From NCBI GenBank assembly GCA_024734555.1, contig JANPWX010000077.1, forward strand, positions 1,977,236 to 2,041,235: 64,000 nt of DNA, written 5' to 3'. The notes beneath the pieces are model-generated. The model had not been told where the DNA came from and searched no databases. It was given only the letters and a program-made list of their open reading frames with translations. Source of the stretch: Trochalopteron elliotii. Taxonomy: Eukaryota; Chordata; Aves; Passeriformes; Leiothrichidae. Each line of letters opens with the position of its first letter. The first letter of the stretch is position 1. The position numbers were made by a program, and so were the translations under genes. This document shows, piece after piece, positions 1 to 11,642 of the stretch.

Positions 1-605
1 GAGGCAAGTAGGGGCATTTAAAGAGTAATTTCAGTTTCATTTAGAAGTGAGTTTTTGGAGCAGATCTCTATGTTGTCCTCAGCACACAGTTTGAATGGAA
101 CTTATTGAGAAGATCAAGAACTTGTTGAGAAATCCAAGTGTTTGCCTGGCACCCAGAGAGCTGATGGATGTACAGTTCAAAGTGAAGTTGTTTTGAAAGA
201 CTTAATGTATATATCACATCCCCAGGACCAGATGTTTCATTCTGCAAGCCCAGTCCTATTTATCTGCATTACTTGCCACTGTGGACATATTCAGTGAATC
301 CAGTTCGCTTTGGGCACACAGTAACTGTACATGTGCAACACAGATGGCAAATGAATATGAACAAATTACTCCACATTTTTAAACATGTCAGACTTCTTAT
401 GGATACCTACAGTATGTTCAGTAAGGCTGATCTGTCTGTGCCTAATGGATATTTCTATAGGTATTGAACAACTGTCCAAACAGATACAGCCTTTACTCCA
501 GCTGGGATGGGTGAACTTCTGGTTAAATAGTCAAAGCTTTTAGCTTTTAGCGAGAGACTTTCTTATCAGAGAAATGAAAAAGTATAAATAAAACTCTGTA
601 AAAAC
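1..605. other. AT-rich DNA with no recognised feature
   Basis: No repeat family, RNA gene or coding frame is recognisable. The only open frame (273-467, 64 codons) has no motif and the length expected by chance. A short direct repeat of GCTTTTA lies near 537-550. Confidence 0.6.
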
Positions 606-1208
606 TGTTATAGAGGCTGAGTCCCAGCTGGCAACTAAGCACCATGCAGTCGATTGCTGACTTTCCCCCACAGTGGCATAGAAGACAGAATCAGAAGAGT
701 AAAAGAGAGGAAACCCCTGGATTGAGATAAAGACAATATAAATGGTAAATCAAGAGCAAAAGCTATGGACACAAACAAAAACCCAAGGAATTAATTCACT
801 ACTTTCCACTGGCAGGCAGCTGTTCAGCCATCTCCAGGAATCCAGGGCTCCATCACATTTAATAATGGCCAGGAAAGACAAATTCCATTGCTCTAAACAT
901 CCCCCTCTTCCTTCTTCTTCCCTCAGCTTTATATGCAGAGTGTGGTGTCATATGGTATGGAATATCCCTTTGGTCAGTTGGGGTCAGCCGTCCTGGCTAT
1001 GTCCGCTCTCAAATTCTTATTCACTCCCAGCCTCCTGGGTGATGGGGTGGTATGAGAGGCAGAAAAACCCTTGATTCTGTAACCACTGCTCAGTAGCAAC
1101 CAGGACATCCTTATGTGATCAACACTGTTTTCAGTACAAATCTAAACCATAGCCCCAGAGCAGCTACTATGAAGAAAATTAACTCTCTCCCAGCCCAAAT
1201 CCAGCACA
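606..1208 (-). mobile_element. Solo LTR, avian ERVL-like (class III) family
   Basis: Read on the minus strand, this 603 bp block starts TGTGCTGG and continues with the same order of motifs as the copy at 9746-10323: a GAGTTAATTTTCTTC segment, a CTGAGCAGT segment, a block containing AAAGGGATATTCCATACC, a TATA-like box (plus-strand complement near 927-936), the CTCCAGGAGATGG-type block and a 3' part with a GAGTAAAAG-type segment. No internal gag, pol or env lies on either side, so it is a solitary LTR left by recombination between the two LTRs of a provirus. No clear 5 bp target duplication is seen (AAAAC left, ACCGT right), so the ends may be off by a few bases. The open frame at 742-1074 is antisense LTR sequence, not a gene. 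Confidence 0.8.
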
Positions 1209-2936
1209 ACCGTTCCTGGAAAACTATGATACATCCTTAAACAGAAGCCACAAAATAACATGTCTGTGTCCTTCAGGTATTTAGTCTTTCTTGCACATGA
1301 GAATGGCAAATAAATCTTGTAATAATGTTAATGGTATCACCTTCCTAGCAGCCTCTGCACACTCTAAACAATCATCATTAAATCTAACACTAATGTGATA
1401 TTTAACTGGGCCTCTTATCAGCGGTGATGTATCAATACACAAAAACCCCAAGCGTACTCAGAAACAGTTTTCACACCGAGCCTTATTTCTGAAAACTTTC
1501 ACAGGTGATTACACAAACTCATTCACTGCCCCTTATCAACAAATTTTGGGCTTATGTCTACTGAATGTGAATTTTTACATAAAAACCATAATGGCACTTT
1601 TAAACCTTTTAGTTAATATATCCTTTAATAGATTAAGTAACTAAAACAAAAATACTTGGAAAAATGTTAAAAAGAAAAAAAAAACTTTGCTTTCTTCTGT
1701 TGCTATAGTCAAAGTCAATAATTGATTTAGGTGAAAGTATTTCAATTATTCTGAAACTCATAGGCATAAGAAATCACATAAAAATAGTTCATTGAGATTA
1801 AAGAGATGGTCTTAGCTCATTAAAGATGTAATTTAATTTTACTGAGACACATTTTCCTTATATATCACAAAGATAGTTTTTCTTCCTCTCTCAGACTGTA
1901 TTTTCTCTTTGTGGATTTTTAACTGCAACATGTCAGCTTTAACACTCTAGGACTGAAAAGGCAGAAAATTTGTTAATATAAATTTGATAATGTATGCTAG
2001 TAGTTTCAACTGATCCGCAGTTTGGAAGTTCAGTTCACAGCATAATTACCTGACATTCTCATTCTCTAATTTGCTTTGACTTTCTAAGGCAAATTGTAAC
2101 ATAAACTCATGAGTACAAAAGTTTTTCCTTAAATGAGAATATAATTTCCCACATGAAAGGAAAGCATGAGAGTTTCAGTTCTAGAGACATGAAGTGTGGG
2201 TCTGAAGGCCACCAAGTTGTTGCTGACTTGTGTTATGTTTGTCTTTTTTTTGTTTGGTTCCCCCACCCCACCCCCCATAGTGCAGATTTAGTCAAATAGC
2301 TCATAAAAGACACACGATGGAGATTTAAATTTATTTCATGATAGTTTTACAGAGGGATCATAAAAGGGTAACTAAAGTCCTATAAAAGACCAAAGAAATT
2401 AAGATATTCTCAGTTAAGGGGGAGAGTAACAGAAAGGGAATGAGTCAGCATTATGAAGTCTACATATAACTAACAGGTTCTCTCTAATTCCTATTCAACT
2501 TGTACCATTAGAGTAAGAAACTTGCAAATACTTATAAAAGAGGACTTGTTGCAGCTGGGATCTGAGAAGGCTTTTCAAGCAAAATCCTGTTGCAAACTAT
2601 AGAAAGCGAGGGGGAAAACTCCCTCAAACTGAATATGCTTTTACTGAATCTTCCCCTATGAATTAGTCACTCACATTTCAGTTGGGTTTGGGGGGATTCC
2701 ACCAACCAAAGCACTATAATTTGTGTGAGAGGGACAAATAATAAGTTTGCTAGGCTCACTTTTTCCTGTTTTTTCCATGGCCACTATGATGAAGTCAACA
2801 TCCCTCTGAATCCTGTGTAACACTTCACAGTTTAAAATCCTTTTAAAAGAAACTGTCTTTTTGTACATAGCACTGTAAATTGATAGCCCATTTCATAAAA
2901 CATTTTTTTGCTGTGAATAATGAAATACATTAAAAT
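1209..2936. other. AT-rich DNA with no recognised feature
   Basis: About 1.7 kb with no recognised repeat or gene. A run of A sits near 1674-1683 and a C/T-rich stretch with CCCACCCCACCCCCC near 2260-2277. The minus-strand frame overlapping the right part (2671-2868, 65 codons) has no recognised domain. Confidence 0.55.
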
Positions 2937-3070
2937 TCATAGAATAAAAACATAGAATCATTAATTTGTAAAACACCTCCAAGTTCACCAAAGCCAGTCT
3001 TTGACCAAATGCCACCATATCCACTAAAACATGACAAGGAATAACTAATACAAGCTAGTTAAAATATAAT
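2937..3070 (-). mobile_element. CR1 LINE 3' tail, old and short
   Basis: On the plus strand the block opens with two CATAGAAT units, the complement of the CR1 terminal octamer. It continues with the complement of the CR1 3' UTR (AAACACCTCCAAGTTCACC, then CCAGTCTTTGACC and ACCACCATATCCACTAAAAC-like text). It is heavily diverged and only about 130 bp long, so this is an ancient, 5'-truncated minus-strand insertion. It carries no coding sequence. Confidence 0.7.
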
Positions 3071-5299
3071 ATAAACAACAGTGATCAAAAAAGAAAATGG
3101 CATTCTACTCTATAAATAAAACATCCCAGACTTTTAACTAGAAATTACTTAGACATTACTTAAATACTTCTAAAAGTATTTCATATTTGCTATGTGAAGT
3201 GGAAGTGAATTTTTAAAGTTATGTTCTTTATTTTATTTATCATTTTGTCTAGCTTGACAAAAGGGAAATTAACTGTTAATTTAAAGGCATTATAAAATAA
3301 TGCTATAGGAATTATGCCTGATTTGCAGCTATCTGTTAGTAGAATGAGGTTGCTCCAGCAGTGGCCGTAAGGGCAAAACAGAACAGAAAAACTTGTACAT
3401 TTTATCTGTTTATCCCAATGGTAACTTTCTATTCCAACAAAATCTAACTTGTCAATTTTCTCCATTAACAGTTTCAAAAAACCAAAAAAAAACCCACCAA
3501 AACAACAACAAAATAGATGAAACAACAACAACAACAAAACACAAACAAAACCCCCCAGAGTTCTTTGTGGCTGCAGTTGAGAACTCAGCTTAGTCTGTGA
3601 ATGTTTGACCCTGTATTTAGATGTGAATTAAAAATGGTAGAGGATGGAGAATTAACTATGGATTACAGAGTGAATGCAGTGCAAAGACAACCTTACTTTG
3701 CATTGATAGTGCTTTTTCTACAATCCAGTCTGGTTTAGTATCTAACTGGGACTTGAAAGGAATCTGAGAGGTTAACAGGAGACACGAGGTTCCCCAAAAA
3801 TGCTATGAGACTGAAAATAAATACAAAACTGGCAAAAAGTGTAAATACATTACAGCAATAACTGCAAAAATGTGCAGCAAATTTGAGATCTTAAGCAATA
3901 ATACATTATTTATCTTGCACATCAGTTATGCACATTCTTAGAAACTTTGCTTATCAGTGTTCCATGTCTTTGACTCCAAGAATCAGACATCCAACAAGTA
4001 GACCTTTGTACTTTACAAAAAGTATAATGTACTGCTTGGCGTACAGATATCAATCTTATGAAGATGAAATATTCATGTGAATATGAACTATTGCTTGTTA
4101 TTGAAAGCAGCTGAAGATTAAAAACATTTTCCAGTTGTTCATAACATCAAGACCTTGTATTGTGAAGTACTTTCAGGATATAGAAAAAAGATAATCTGAA
4201 AGGCAAATATCCTGAGTCTTCTATTTTGTGTGAGAAGTGCACTTATGTCTGCTATTTTTAATAGCAACTGTTATTATCAATCTAAATGAGCAATCTAAAA
4301 CTGCTAAATTAAATGGATTATTTAATAGCCATTTTCATAGTGTCAGAGCACTGTCATCAGTCAATAATGAATTTCTGCCTGAAAACTCTGGATAAAAGTA
4401 AAACCAGTATGTGTGAGTTGACATCTTAGGTACCTAATGTTAATTGTCATTTAAAAATTATACCGTTATCAGCAGCTCACAAAATCAAAGTAATAGTCGT
4501 CTTTAATAGCACATGGGCATTTAGAACAGTTGATGTTTTACTGCCTCTGTAGTTATATAACAAATGCCATTTGTAGTTCACTCTAAAATTAAGCAAGATT
4601 TGTTCTGGTCTTCTTGGAACTGGTGGATAGCATATTTGTATATATGTGTTGGGAAAGAAAGCTATTAAGCATACTGTCTCTATTAAAGTGTACTGGCTAC
4701 ATTGTCAGTTTAACTCATATCTTTTAACCATCCAAATTTTTATTCATGGTCTAGTTACATATGGAATTATGAAGTGAAGCAAAGACATATGTTTAATTTA
4801 AAAAAAAAAAACTTCAAATGATCAACAAATGCCACATTCTGGGGAAGCAGTATTCCTCTGGATACCTATAGTTTTATAGATATATCTACTAGGCAAAAGT
4901 TCCTCTCTGCACTTAGTAAATAGAGAAATAGAAAAAGTAAGTACTTCTAATTTGAAAATCTGTTGAACTTCCTATTTGAAATAGATCATATTCATTGTTG
5001 CCTTGAAGGAACTATTTCTCTTCATTCTGTAAAATACAATCTACTCGTAATTGAAGAAATTTCTTCCCTAAAAATTATTTTAACTTGTAAAGTAAAGCAA
5101 TTCGTGTTTTATATCCACAGACATTGTTTATCATGTTGCTTATTATACGTTCAAGAAATTCCATGGTGGTATGCTGTTGCCTAATTTATCAGAACCTGAC
5201 TAAAGTGAACTAAACAGAAGTAAGGCTAAGATTTGTTTCAATACGGTTTTGTGGGTTTGTTATTTGGGTTTTTTTCTTTTCAATTGAGAGTAACATTTT
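3071..5299. repeat. AT-rich DNA with a CAA-rich simple repeat at 3481-3556
   Basis: The only structured part is an A/C-rich simple sequence at 3481-3556 with runs of CAA and AAAAC, ending in CCCCCC. The overlapping frames on both strands (3190-3537 minus and 3393-3593 plus) are low-complexity artefacts of this repeat and AT-rich flanks. An A run lies near 4799-4811. Otherwise nothing is recognised. Confidence 0.6.
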
Positions 5300-5351
5300 C
5301 ATATAAGCTCTTATATACATATAAGCTCTTATATTGACATATAAGCTCTTA
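5300..5351 (+). repeat. Three spaced copies of a 14 bp unit
   Basis: The unit CATATAAGCTCTTA occurs exactly three times, at 5300-5313, 5318-5331 and 5338-5351. The spacers are 4 and 6 bases of AT sequence. Each unit contains TAAGCTCTTA, which is nearly self-complementary, so the strand could form small hairpins. It looks like a young local tandem duplication. Confidence 0.85.
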
Positions 5352-5682
5352 ACTTTCTGTAGGGTAGACAGCTAATTCCATTCTAAAGTAGACAAGATAA
5401 AAATTAAAAAAAAGGTAAGATAAAAAGCATTAAATAATCTGCATGAATGACTCTTCTCCTCCAATAGAGGAAGACTAAGAAAGTAGCTGACACTAGATAC
5501 TTGCATTTTAAAGCAGCTAAAATTAGGTAAGTTGAATCTGCTCTGGTAAGGGCTACATACACAGCATTAAGTCTGTGTCATTCCATGTATGAAGATGAAA
5601 GTTTGGAAAGTACTGGAATCATCCCCCAAATCTTTGTAATGTGGTACTTAAGCAAATTATTTTGTCATTAAAATTATATTAA
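5352..5682. other. AT-rich DNA with no recognised feature
   Basis: No repeat family or gene is recognised here. Confidence 0.5.
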
Positions 5683-5840
5683 ATGTATAAATGTGTATAT
5701 TATACATACATATACATACATATACATACATACACATTTATACAAATAAGTGTATCTGCTTATTTTATCTCTATATATTTATATATACACATATAATATA
5801 TATTTGTAACTGTCATGCACACACACACAGATATATATAT
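5683..5840. repeat. Compound TACATA / TA / CA microsatellite
   Basis: Units of ACATAT/ACATAC at about 5694-5738 are followed by interrupted TATA stretches (5771-5803) and a short CA run with ATATATAT (5816-5840). The open frame across it, rich in I, Y and T, is a product of the repeat. Confidence 0.85.
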
Positions 5841-7373
5841 TTACAATTTACAAAATTCCCAAGAACAATAATAGTTTCTCAACCAATGCCTGGACTTTTA
5901 GTGAACTCTTTTCTGATTTGGGTAGTTTTCTCTGAATTTATCAAGCAAGACAATTCATAAACTATGTTCTTCAAATAATTAATGCTCCAGATGCTAGAGG
6001 AATATGTATGATATGTTCTGCCTCAGCTGTATGGAAAACTAGGGCTCATTTTTTGAATTTCACCACTATATTTTCAACAAGGGACCCCAGAGAACAGGAA
6101 ATGTCCTTGTATAATGGAGGATAGGGTTCATTGAAGCATAAAGTAGCTTTTCTCCTTAGGATAGCTTTCCCTGGAGACATAGCCCTAGTGTGTCTAGGGT
6201 CTCCTTAAATCCTCTCCTTACATTTCTCTAACTCTCACAAAAGCAGAAAAAATACAATTTGTAAAATTCTAATATAGCACTGATGTGTTTAATGAACTGG
6301 TTTGTTTAATGAGATAGGATAGTTCAAGATTATTAGTTTCAATTTTTATATGGAATAAAATTGACATAGACATATGATTTGTCTTATTTGTTAGTTTCTA
6401 CTTCTTTTTATTGTAAAAACAAATATTTCACTGGATAGTATTCTGCAAAACCTCAGCATTTTGGTAGCAGTAATAAAAGACTTTTACCTAATCTCTTGAT
6501 TGGTAATGTATAGAATTAATTTTCCTTATTCTTAAATATAGTTGCAAAACCAAAAACTTGTAATTTTCACATGAAAACTAGGCATATATAAAATTAATCA
6601 GTTACATCAAAGAGATTTTTGTGTCATTCAGGTATTTTTTCAAGGCTTTGCTCCTAGACTGGAGCACACAAGAGGCAGGATGTTCCCTAAATCAGCCAAA
6701 GGACTGTACTAGAGTCTGGATCATCTTCTTGATGATGATTCTTGATTCAGTCTCAAGACTGAATTAGTTCATGCAGAAAGAGGCCTTCAGTCAGTCCTTC
6801 AGCCTGAAGTGTGTATAGTGCTGTGATACTGACATTTCAGACAAGCTAATTTAAACAGAGAAAGGCAAAACTTTTGCCTTATTGTGCCTTGTAATTGTTC
6901 ATTACTAGATAATTTCACATATAACTATCAAGCAGCAATCAGAAAAATAATTTTGTGTTATTAGAAAGTGCTCTTGACAGAATCAGAACCTTGATGTGGC
7001 TTGCAGAGATGGATAACTATGTTTTTAAAGGAAATTTTACTGTAAATTTTGGCCTTAAGCTACCCTGATGACAGTTTTATAGAACAAGACAATTCTTTCT
7101 CAAAGATATTTTTCCCTCAAATAAAAGATAAAAGATATCATCTATCCTGCGGTAATATTCTTCTCAAATTCCAGAAATGTTGCTCCTGGTTATACATAAG
7201 TTACAAAGACACACTAACCCCATACTCAAATGCATGACAAACATCTGTATCACAATTGCATGAAAGAAGTACTTGAAATCTTTGATCTTCATTGAAGTGA
7301 TAAAAATCAACGTAACCAATAGTCCCTAAAATGCCAGAAAATTCAACATCCTAAATAACATAATAATTACAGC
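5841..7373. other. AT-rich DNA with no recognised feature
   Basis: About 1.5 kb with no recognised repeat family, RNA or coding region. Only short chance frames are present. Confidence 0.55.
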
Positions 7374-7379
7374 AAGTGA

Positions 7380-8000
7380 TGTTACCGTGCCCGTTTCTCA
7401 AGCCGGCTAGCTTGGCACAGGTAACACTCCAGTGGGATCTTTTTCACTCAGCTGCGCCCACGAGGTGATGGCTGGAAGATTGCGAAAAGGGGGGACTCCG
7501 GAGATGCTGGGTCACAACGAGTTTATTGGTACTCCGGCATGGAGCCCTCACCTCAGGTGTCAGCGTGCCTGAAGACCCTGGCTGACTCTCGGGTGAGAAC
7601 TTATAACCGGGGGTGTAACACAGACAGGGGGACCAATAAGGTTTAACAGGGGGGTGGCTCATATCATAAACAAACATATAAAGCAATCATACAGTGAACA
7701 TTAGAAGGTGACAATCAGGATTCTGTCCAATCGCTCAATGCCTCTCTCAGAATCTTCCAGAAGTGGAGACCCCAAAAACGATAGACAGCAACAGGAGGCT
7801 ATCCATGAAGTGATGGACAGATAACTGTCTCTGGGGGGGAAAACTTAGGGAGAATACAGATCCAATCACAGAAATGTCACTGGGGAATACACAGGGATAA
7901 ACCAAAAGTGGGTAACAAAAAGGGGTACAGAGAACAAACCATTTTACAAAAGAACATTAACTTATGAATTAAACTTAAAATTGAAAAATGCACTCCCACA
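7380..8000 (-). mobile_element. Solo LTR, ERVK-like, with 6 bp target-site duplication
   Basis: The block reads TGTGGGAGTG... to ...GGTAACA on the minus strand, so it has canonical TG/CA ends. Flanks are AAGTGA (7374-7379) and AACTGA (8001-8006), a 6 bp duplication with one mismatch. In LTR orientation a TATA-like TTATAAG (complement at about 7600-7606) lies some 75 bp before an AATAAA signal (complement at 7522-7527), giving an R of plausible length; U5 would be about 125 bp and U3 about 380 bp. Several CpG pairs survive in the R/U5 part, unlike the surrounding DNA. No viral genes adjoin it. The 80-codon minus frame at 7444-7686 is LTR sequence. The ERVK-like assignment rests on the 6 bp duplication and the architecture. 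Confidence 0.8.
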
Positions 8001-8006
8001 AACTGA

Positions 8007-9745
8007 TATACCTAGAAGTGTACTAGTCGTGGTCTAAGTTATGATCAATGGGATCTGTTAACTCTTTTAGCTCTTCCAGGTGTTGAGTGGGGAATTAAAG
8101 CTTCAGAACTGTTGTTTGCACAAAAGAAACCAAGTGGAACAGCTCTTTTATACCTGCATGGCAAAACGTAGCACAGCATATTTTCTGTTTAGTGCAGCAA
8201 CTTATTCATAGCCCTAAGCATCTTCTAAATGTCAAAACATAGCTTAAAATTTAATATTTAACAAAATAATATTTCAGTGATCTCACTGAATCATGGAAGT
8301 GTTATGAATCTTTTATAAAAGGTAATATCCCATCCCTCCCACACCCCCCACAACACTTCTCTAATCATTTCAAACCTTTTAATTTAAGGAGGTTAGGGAT
8401 GGAAGGTAATGGAAGAAAATGGTAATATTTCTATCTTCTGTTTGTTAAGTGAAGATTCAAATCCCAGCCAGACTGATGTTTACTGGTGAGGGAATGGCTG
8501 AGAACTATGGAATAAACTTCCTTAGCAATTAGGCATTGACTGTTTCACTCCAAGTGCTGTTGGGTTCATCTAATCTATTTGTGAAAATGCATAATAGTAA
8601 GCACCCCATAAACAGTTGCAACACACTCTTTATTCTTAGTAATGCAAAATAGAAGCCATGTAACTTGTATGAGACATCACTTAACCACATCTGGAAAGAC
8701 ATCTGGAAGCCCACAGTCAGGAAACTTTAGAACTTTGATAACATGAAAAAAGTCTTGACACAATTCAGTCTCTTCTTCCACTGCTTGCTTCCAAGAAAAG
8801 GCTGGTGTTGTGACATATATTGAAATTTAGCAAATACCAGACCTGAATAAATAAAATATGGGCAATAAAAATCAAATTCTACTGTGTATACTGAAGAAAA
8901 TATAGGATGATAATATATTTTCTGACCTTACTATAAAATCTACAGAAAAGAGCAAAATAACCTCTTCCCAGGATAGTACTCTGCTCAAAATATGACCAAT
9001 TATACATGTAATACTCTCAAAAAGAGAAAGTATATATATTTTTTGCTGATCATTTTTGAACTGGAATTACACTGGGATGATGAATTCTAATTTATACATT
9101 TTACATTTTATGCTTCCAGCAAGACATTACATAAGACACATTCACCATTCACACATTTTAGGAACCATAAGTAAGGGCGTATGCCAGTCACCACCACCAC
9201 CGCCCTATACTATCCCTCCATTCCTCAGGGAATTTCCCCCCTGCCTTATTCATGTTAATCCTTTTGATTTCTTTTTGCTTGATCTAGTGAGTTACCTACT
9301 TGATTTTTTAAATGTGTCTCCTTTGATGCCACATTACTCACCATCCTTTTTTATTTTTCACTTTTTAAAAAATTTCCTTGTAAAAAAAATGGAAAAATAA
9401 CACAAAAACCCAGCTGTTCATCAGTTGTGGTGGTAGCTTTCACAACCATAGCACTATTGTATGTAGGCCTAGGGAATGATTGAATGATCTATCCTCCAGA
9501 GAACAAGATTAATCTCATCTTGACTTTTAATTATTTAAACTTTTTCTATATTTTCACCTAGGTGTTGTGTGATATTCCTAGTCTGCATGGGCTTTTTAAT
9601 CCTCCACAGCAGTGCAGATACTATTCACTCTGAAAAATAATTAATCTTGTTTATAGTCTGTGCCCTTCTAATCTTTCTCTTCTTTCTCATCTCCTGTTTT
9701 TCATTGAGTCAGTTTTAATGTATTCTCATGTTTCCACTGAAGGAC
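8007..9745. other. AT-rich DNA with no recognised feature
   Basis: No repeat family or gene is recognised. A C-rich patch (CCACCACCACCGCCC near 9190-9204) lies in a 114-codon plus frame (9056-9400) that has no domain. Confidence 0.55.
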
Positions 9746-10323
9746 TGTGCTGGTTTTGGTTGGGATAGAGTTAATTTTCTTCCTAGTAGCTGGTACAGGG
9801 CTATGCTTTGGACTTTTGCTGTGCTGATGATATAGATGTACTTTTGTCATTGCTGAGCAGTGCTCACACAGAGCCGAGGTCTCTCCTGCTTCTTATCCCA
9901 ACCAGCCAGCAGGGAGGCTGAGAGAGCGCAAGAAGTTGAGAGGGGATACAGCTCGGACAGCTGATCCCAGCTGACCAAAGGGATATTCCATACCATATAA
10001 CATCATGGTCTGCATAGAAAGCTGGGTGAAGAAGGAAGGGAAGGACATCCAGAGTGATGGCATTTGTCTTCCCAAATAACCATTACATGTGATGGAGCCC
10101 TGCTTTCCTGGAGATGGCTGGACACCTGCCTGCCACTGGGAAGCAGTGAATGAATTCCTTGTTTAGCTTTGCTTGAGTGCAACAGCTTTTGATTTACCTA
10201 TTAAACTCAACCTATTAATCTCAACCATGAGTTTTCTCACTTTTACTCTTCCCATTCTCTCCCCCACTCTAGTGTGGGAGGAGTGAGTGATGGTGCTTTG
10301 GCAGTGGACATTAAACCATGACA
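9746..10323 (+). mobile_element. Solo LTR, avian ERVL-like family, plus orientation
   Basis: This 578 bp LTR starts TGTGCTGGTTTTGG and ends ACCATGACA. It contains the family blocks in order: GAGTTAATTTTCTTC, AAAGGGATATTCCATACC, a decayed TATA box (CTGCATAGAAAGCTGGG near 10011), CTTTCCTGGAGATGGCTGG, and a 3' part with TATTAAACTCAACC and TTTTACTCTTCCCATTCTC. It is the best-preserved of the family copies here and serves as the reference for those at 606, 29688 and 30497. Flanks AGGAC and AAGGC do not make a convincing duplication. No internal viral sequence is present. The minus frame at 9893-10075 is LTR sequence. Confidence 0.85.
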
Positions 10324-11224
10324 AAGGCTTAACGTATTTGCAACTACAATAAAGTATTAAATAATAAGGATTTTTTTCTTATACAGCATTAAACTGTGAG
10401 AAACTCTTTATCTTCATGGACAGAAGAGTTAAAACTGGAGTATATTACCACTCATGTCTGTGTCAAAGATATTGCTATAACAACTCTCAGAAGTTTTAAT
10501 GCCTGTCTGAAATCATAAAACCTTTCTCTAATTCCCAAATGAAGAAAGAAATAGTACATTCTTACAGTATCATGAAAACAGTAAAAGGAAGATATGCATG
10601 ACTTAAAATGTAGTTTTTACCTGGGAAATTAGAGTGATTTTGAGTTTTTAGTGATTCTTACACATTTTTAGAACTTCTCAAAAAATTACAGGCATTTCTT
10701 AGCAGGGAAATTCCATCCTGTTGAGAAAGGAAACAAAAAATATTTCTTCCTAACGAATGTATATTTATCAGTATAGTAAAGATGCATATATATCAGTAAA
10801 GATGGAATTAACATAATATTTTTAGAAAAAGGTTTGAGATACTAAGTACTATATGAGACTAAAGCATTAATTGCATGTTGTAGGATTTTTTTATTGTAGG
10901 TTTTTATTTAAAAAGCTGTATTTCTTTAAACCAAAAAAAAAGGTAATTTAAGAAGTGAGAAGCACTGTTTTAATCCTTAACCATATGTATACATTTCACG
11001 AAGTCCCAAAAATAAAGTTATAGAAAATGAGAGCCTTTGAGTTTCTTTTCTAATATCAACCTTTCTCATCAGACAAAATTTTTGAATGTTTCTCCTAATA
11101 AGTATAATTCACAAACATATTGCTTCTGAATAATTTCATTTTTTGCCTGAAATATTAAGCAGACACTGATTGTCTGATAGAGTCACAGTGATGATTAATG
11201 TATAGATAATTCCAATACAAGGGA
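10324..11224. other. AT-rich DNA with no recognised feature
   Basis: Nothing beyond short A and T runs (for example near 10932-10941). Confidence 0.55.
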
Positions 11225-11642
11225 AGAATGAAAGATCTGAGACTTTTTAGCTCAGAAAAGAGAAGGACCATGGGAAATCTCATCAATTTATCTAATTACC
11301 TGAAGGAAGGTGCAAAGGCAATAGAGCTAGTCTGTTTTCAAGGGTATTTCCTCTGAACATCAAGAAAGGACCTTGAGGGAAGTATACCCTTTACTGTAAG
11401 GGTGATCAAGCACTGGGAAAGGTTGCCCAGAGATGTTGTGTAGTGTCCCTCCTTGCAGATATTCAAAGGCCATCTGGATACGGTCCAGGACACCCTAACA
11501 TAGTCCAGGGCATCCAGCTGTAGGTGGTTATGTTCGAGCAGGGGGAATTGGACTAGATGTGCTCCAATGGTCTCTTACAATTGCAACCAGTCTGTAAGTC
11601 CGTAATTCTGTGATTCTATTACTCTCTGATTCTGTGATGCTA
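11225..11642 (+). mobile_element. CR1 LINE 3' end
   Basis: A roughly 420 bp CR1 fragment covering the end of ORF2 and the 3' UTR. Diagnostic text includes AGAAAAGAGAAGGACCATGG, CCTGAAGGAAGGTGCAAAGG, CTCTGAACATCAAGAAAGG, GGGAAAGGTTGCCCAGAGA and ATATTCAAAGGCCATCTGGA. It ends in degenerate octamers of the ATTCTGTG type (11602-11638), the CR1 terminal signature. Frames are broken. It is a typical 5'-truncated plus-strand insertion. Confidence 0.9.

Noticed and set aside
2671..2868. 65-codon minus-strand frame as an exon or pseudogene
   Set aside because: No recognised domain and no clear splice sites; the length is within chance expectation.
3190..3593. Overlapping frames on both strands as a gene pair
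   Set aside because: Low-complexity translations of an A/C-rich simple repeat.
9741..10328. AGGAC / AAGGC as a target-site duplication of the 9746 LTR
   Set aside because: Only 3 of 5 bases agree in register, which is not better than chance.
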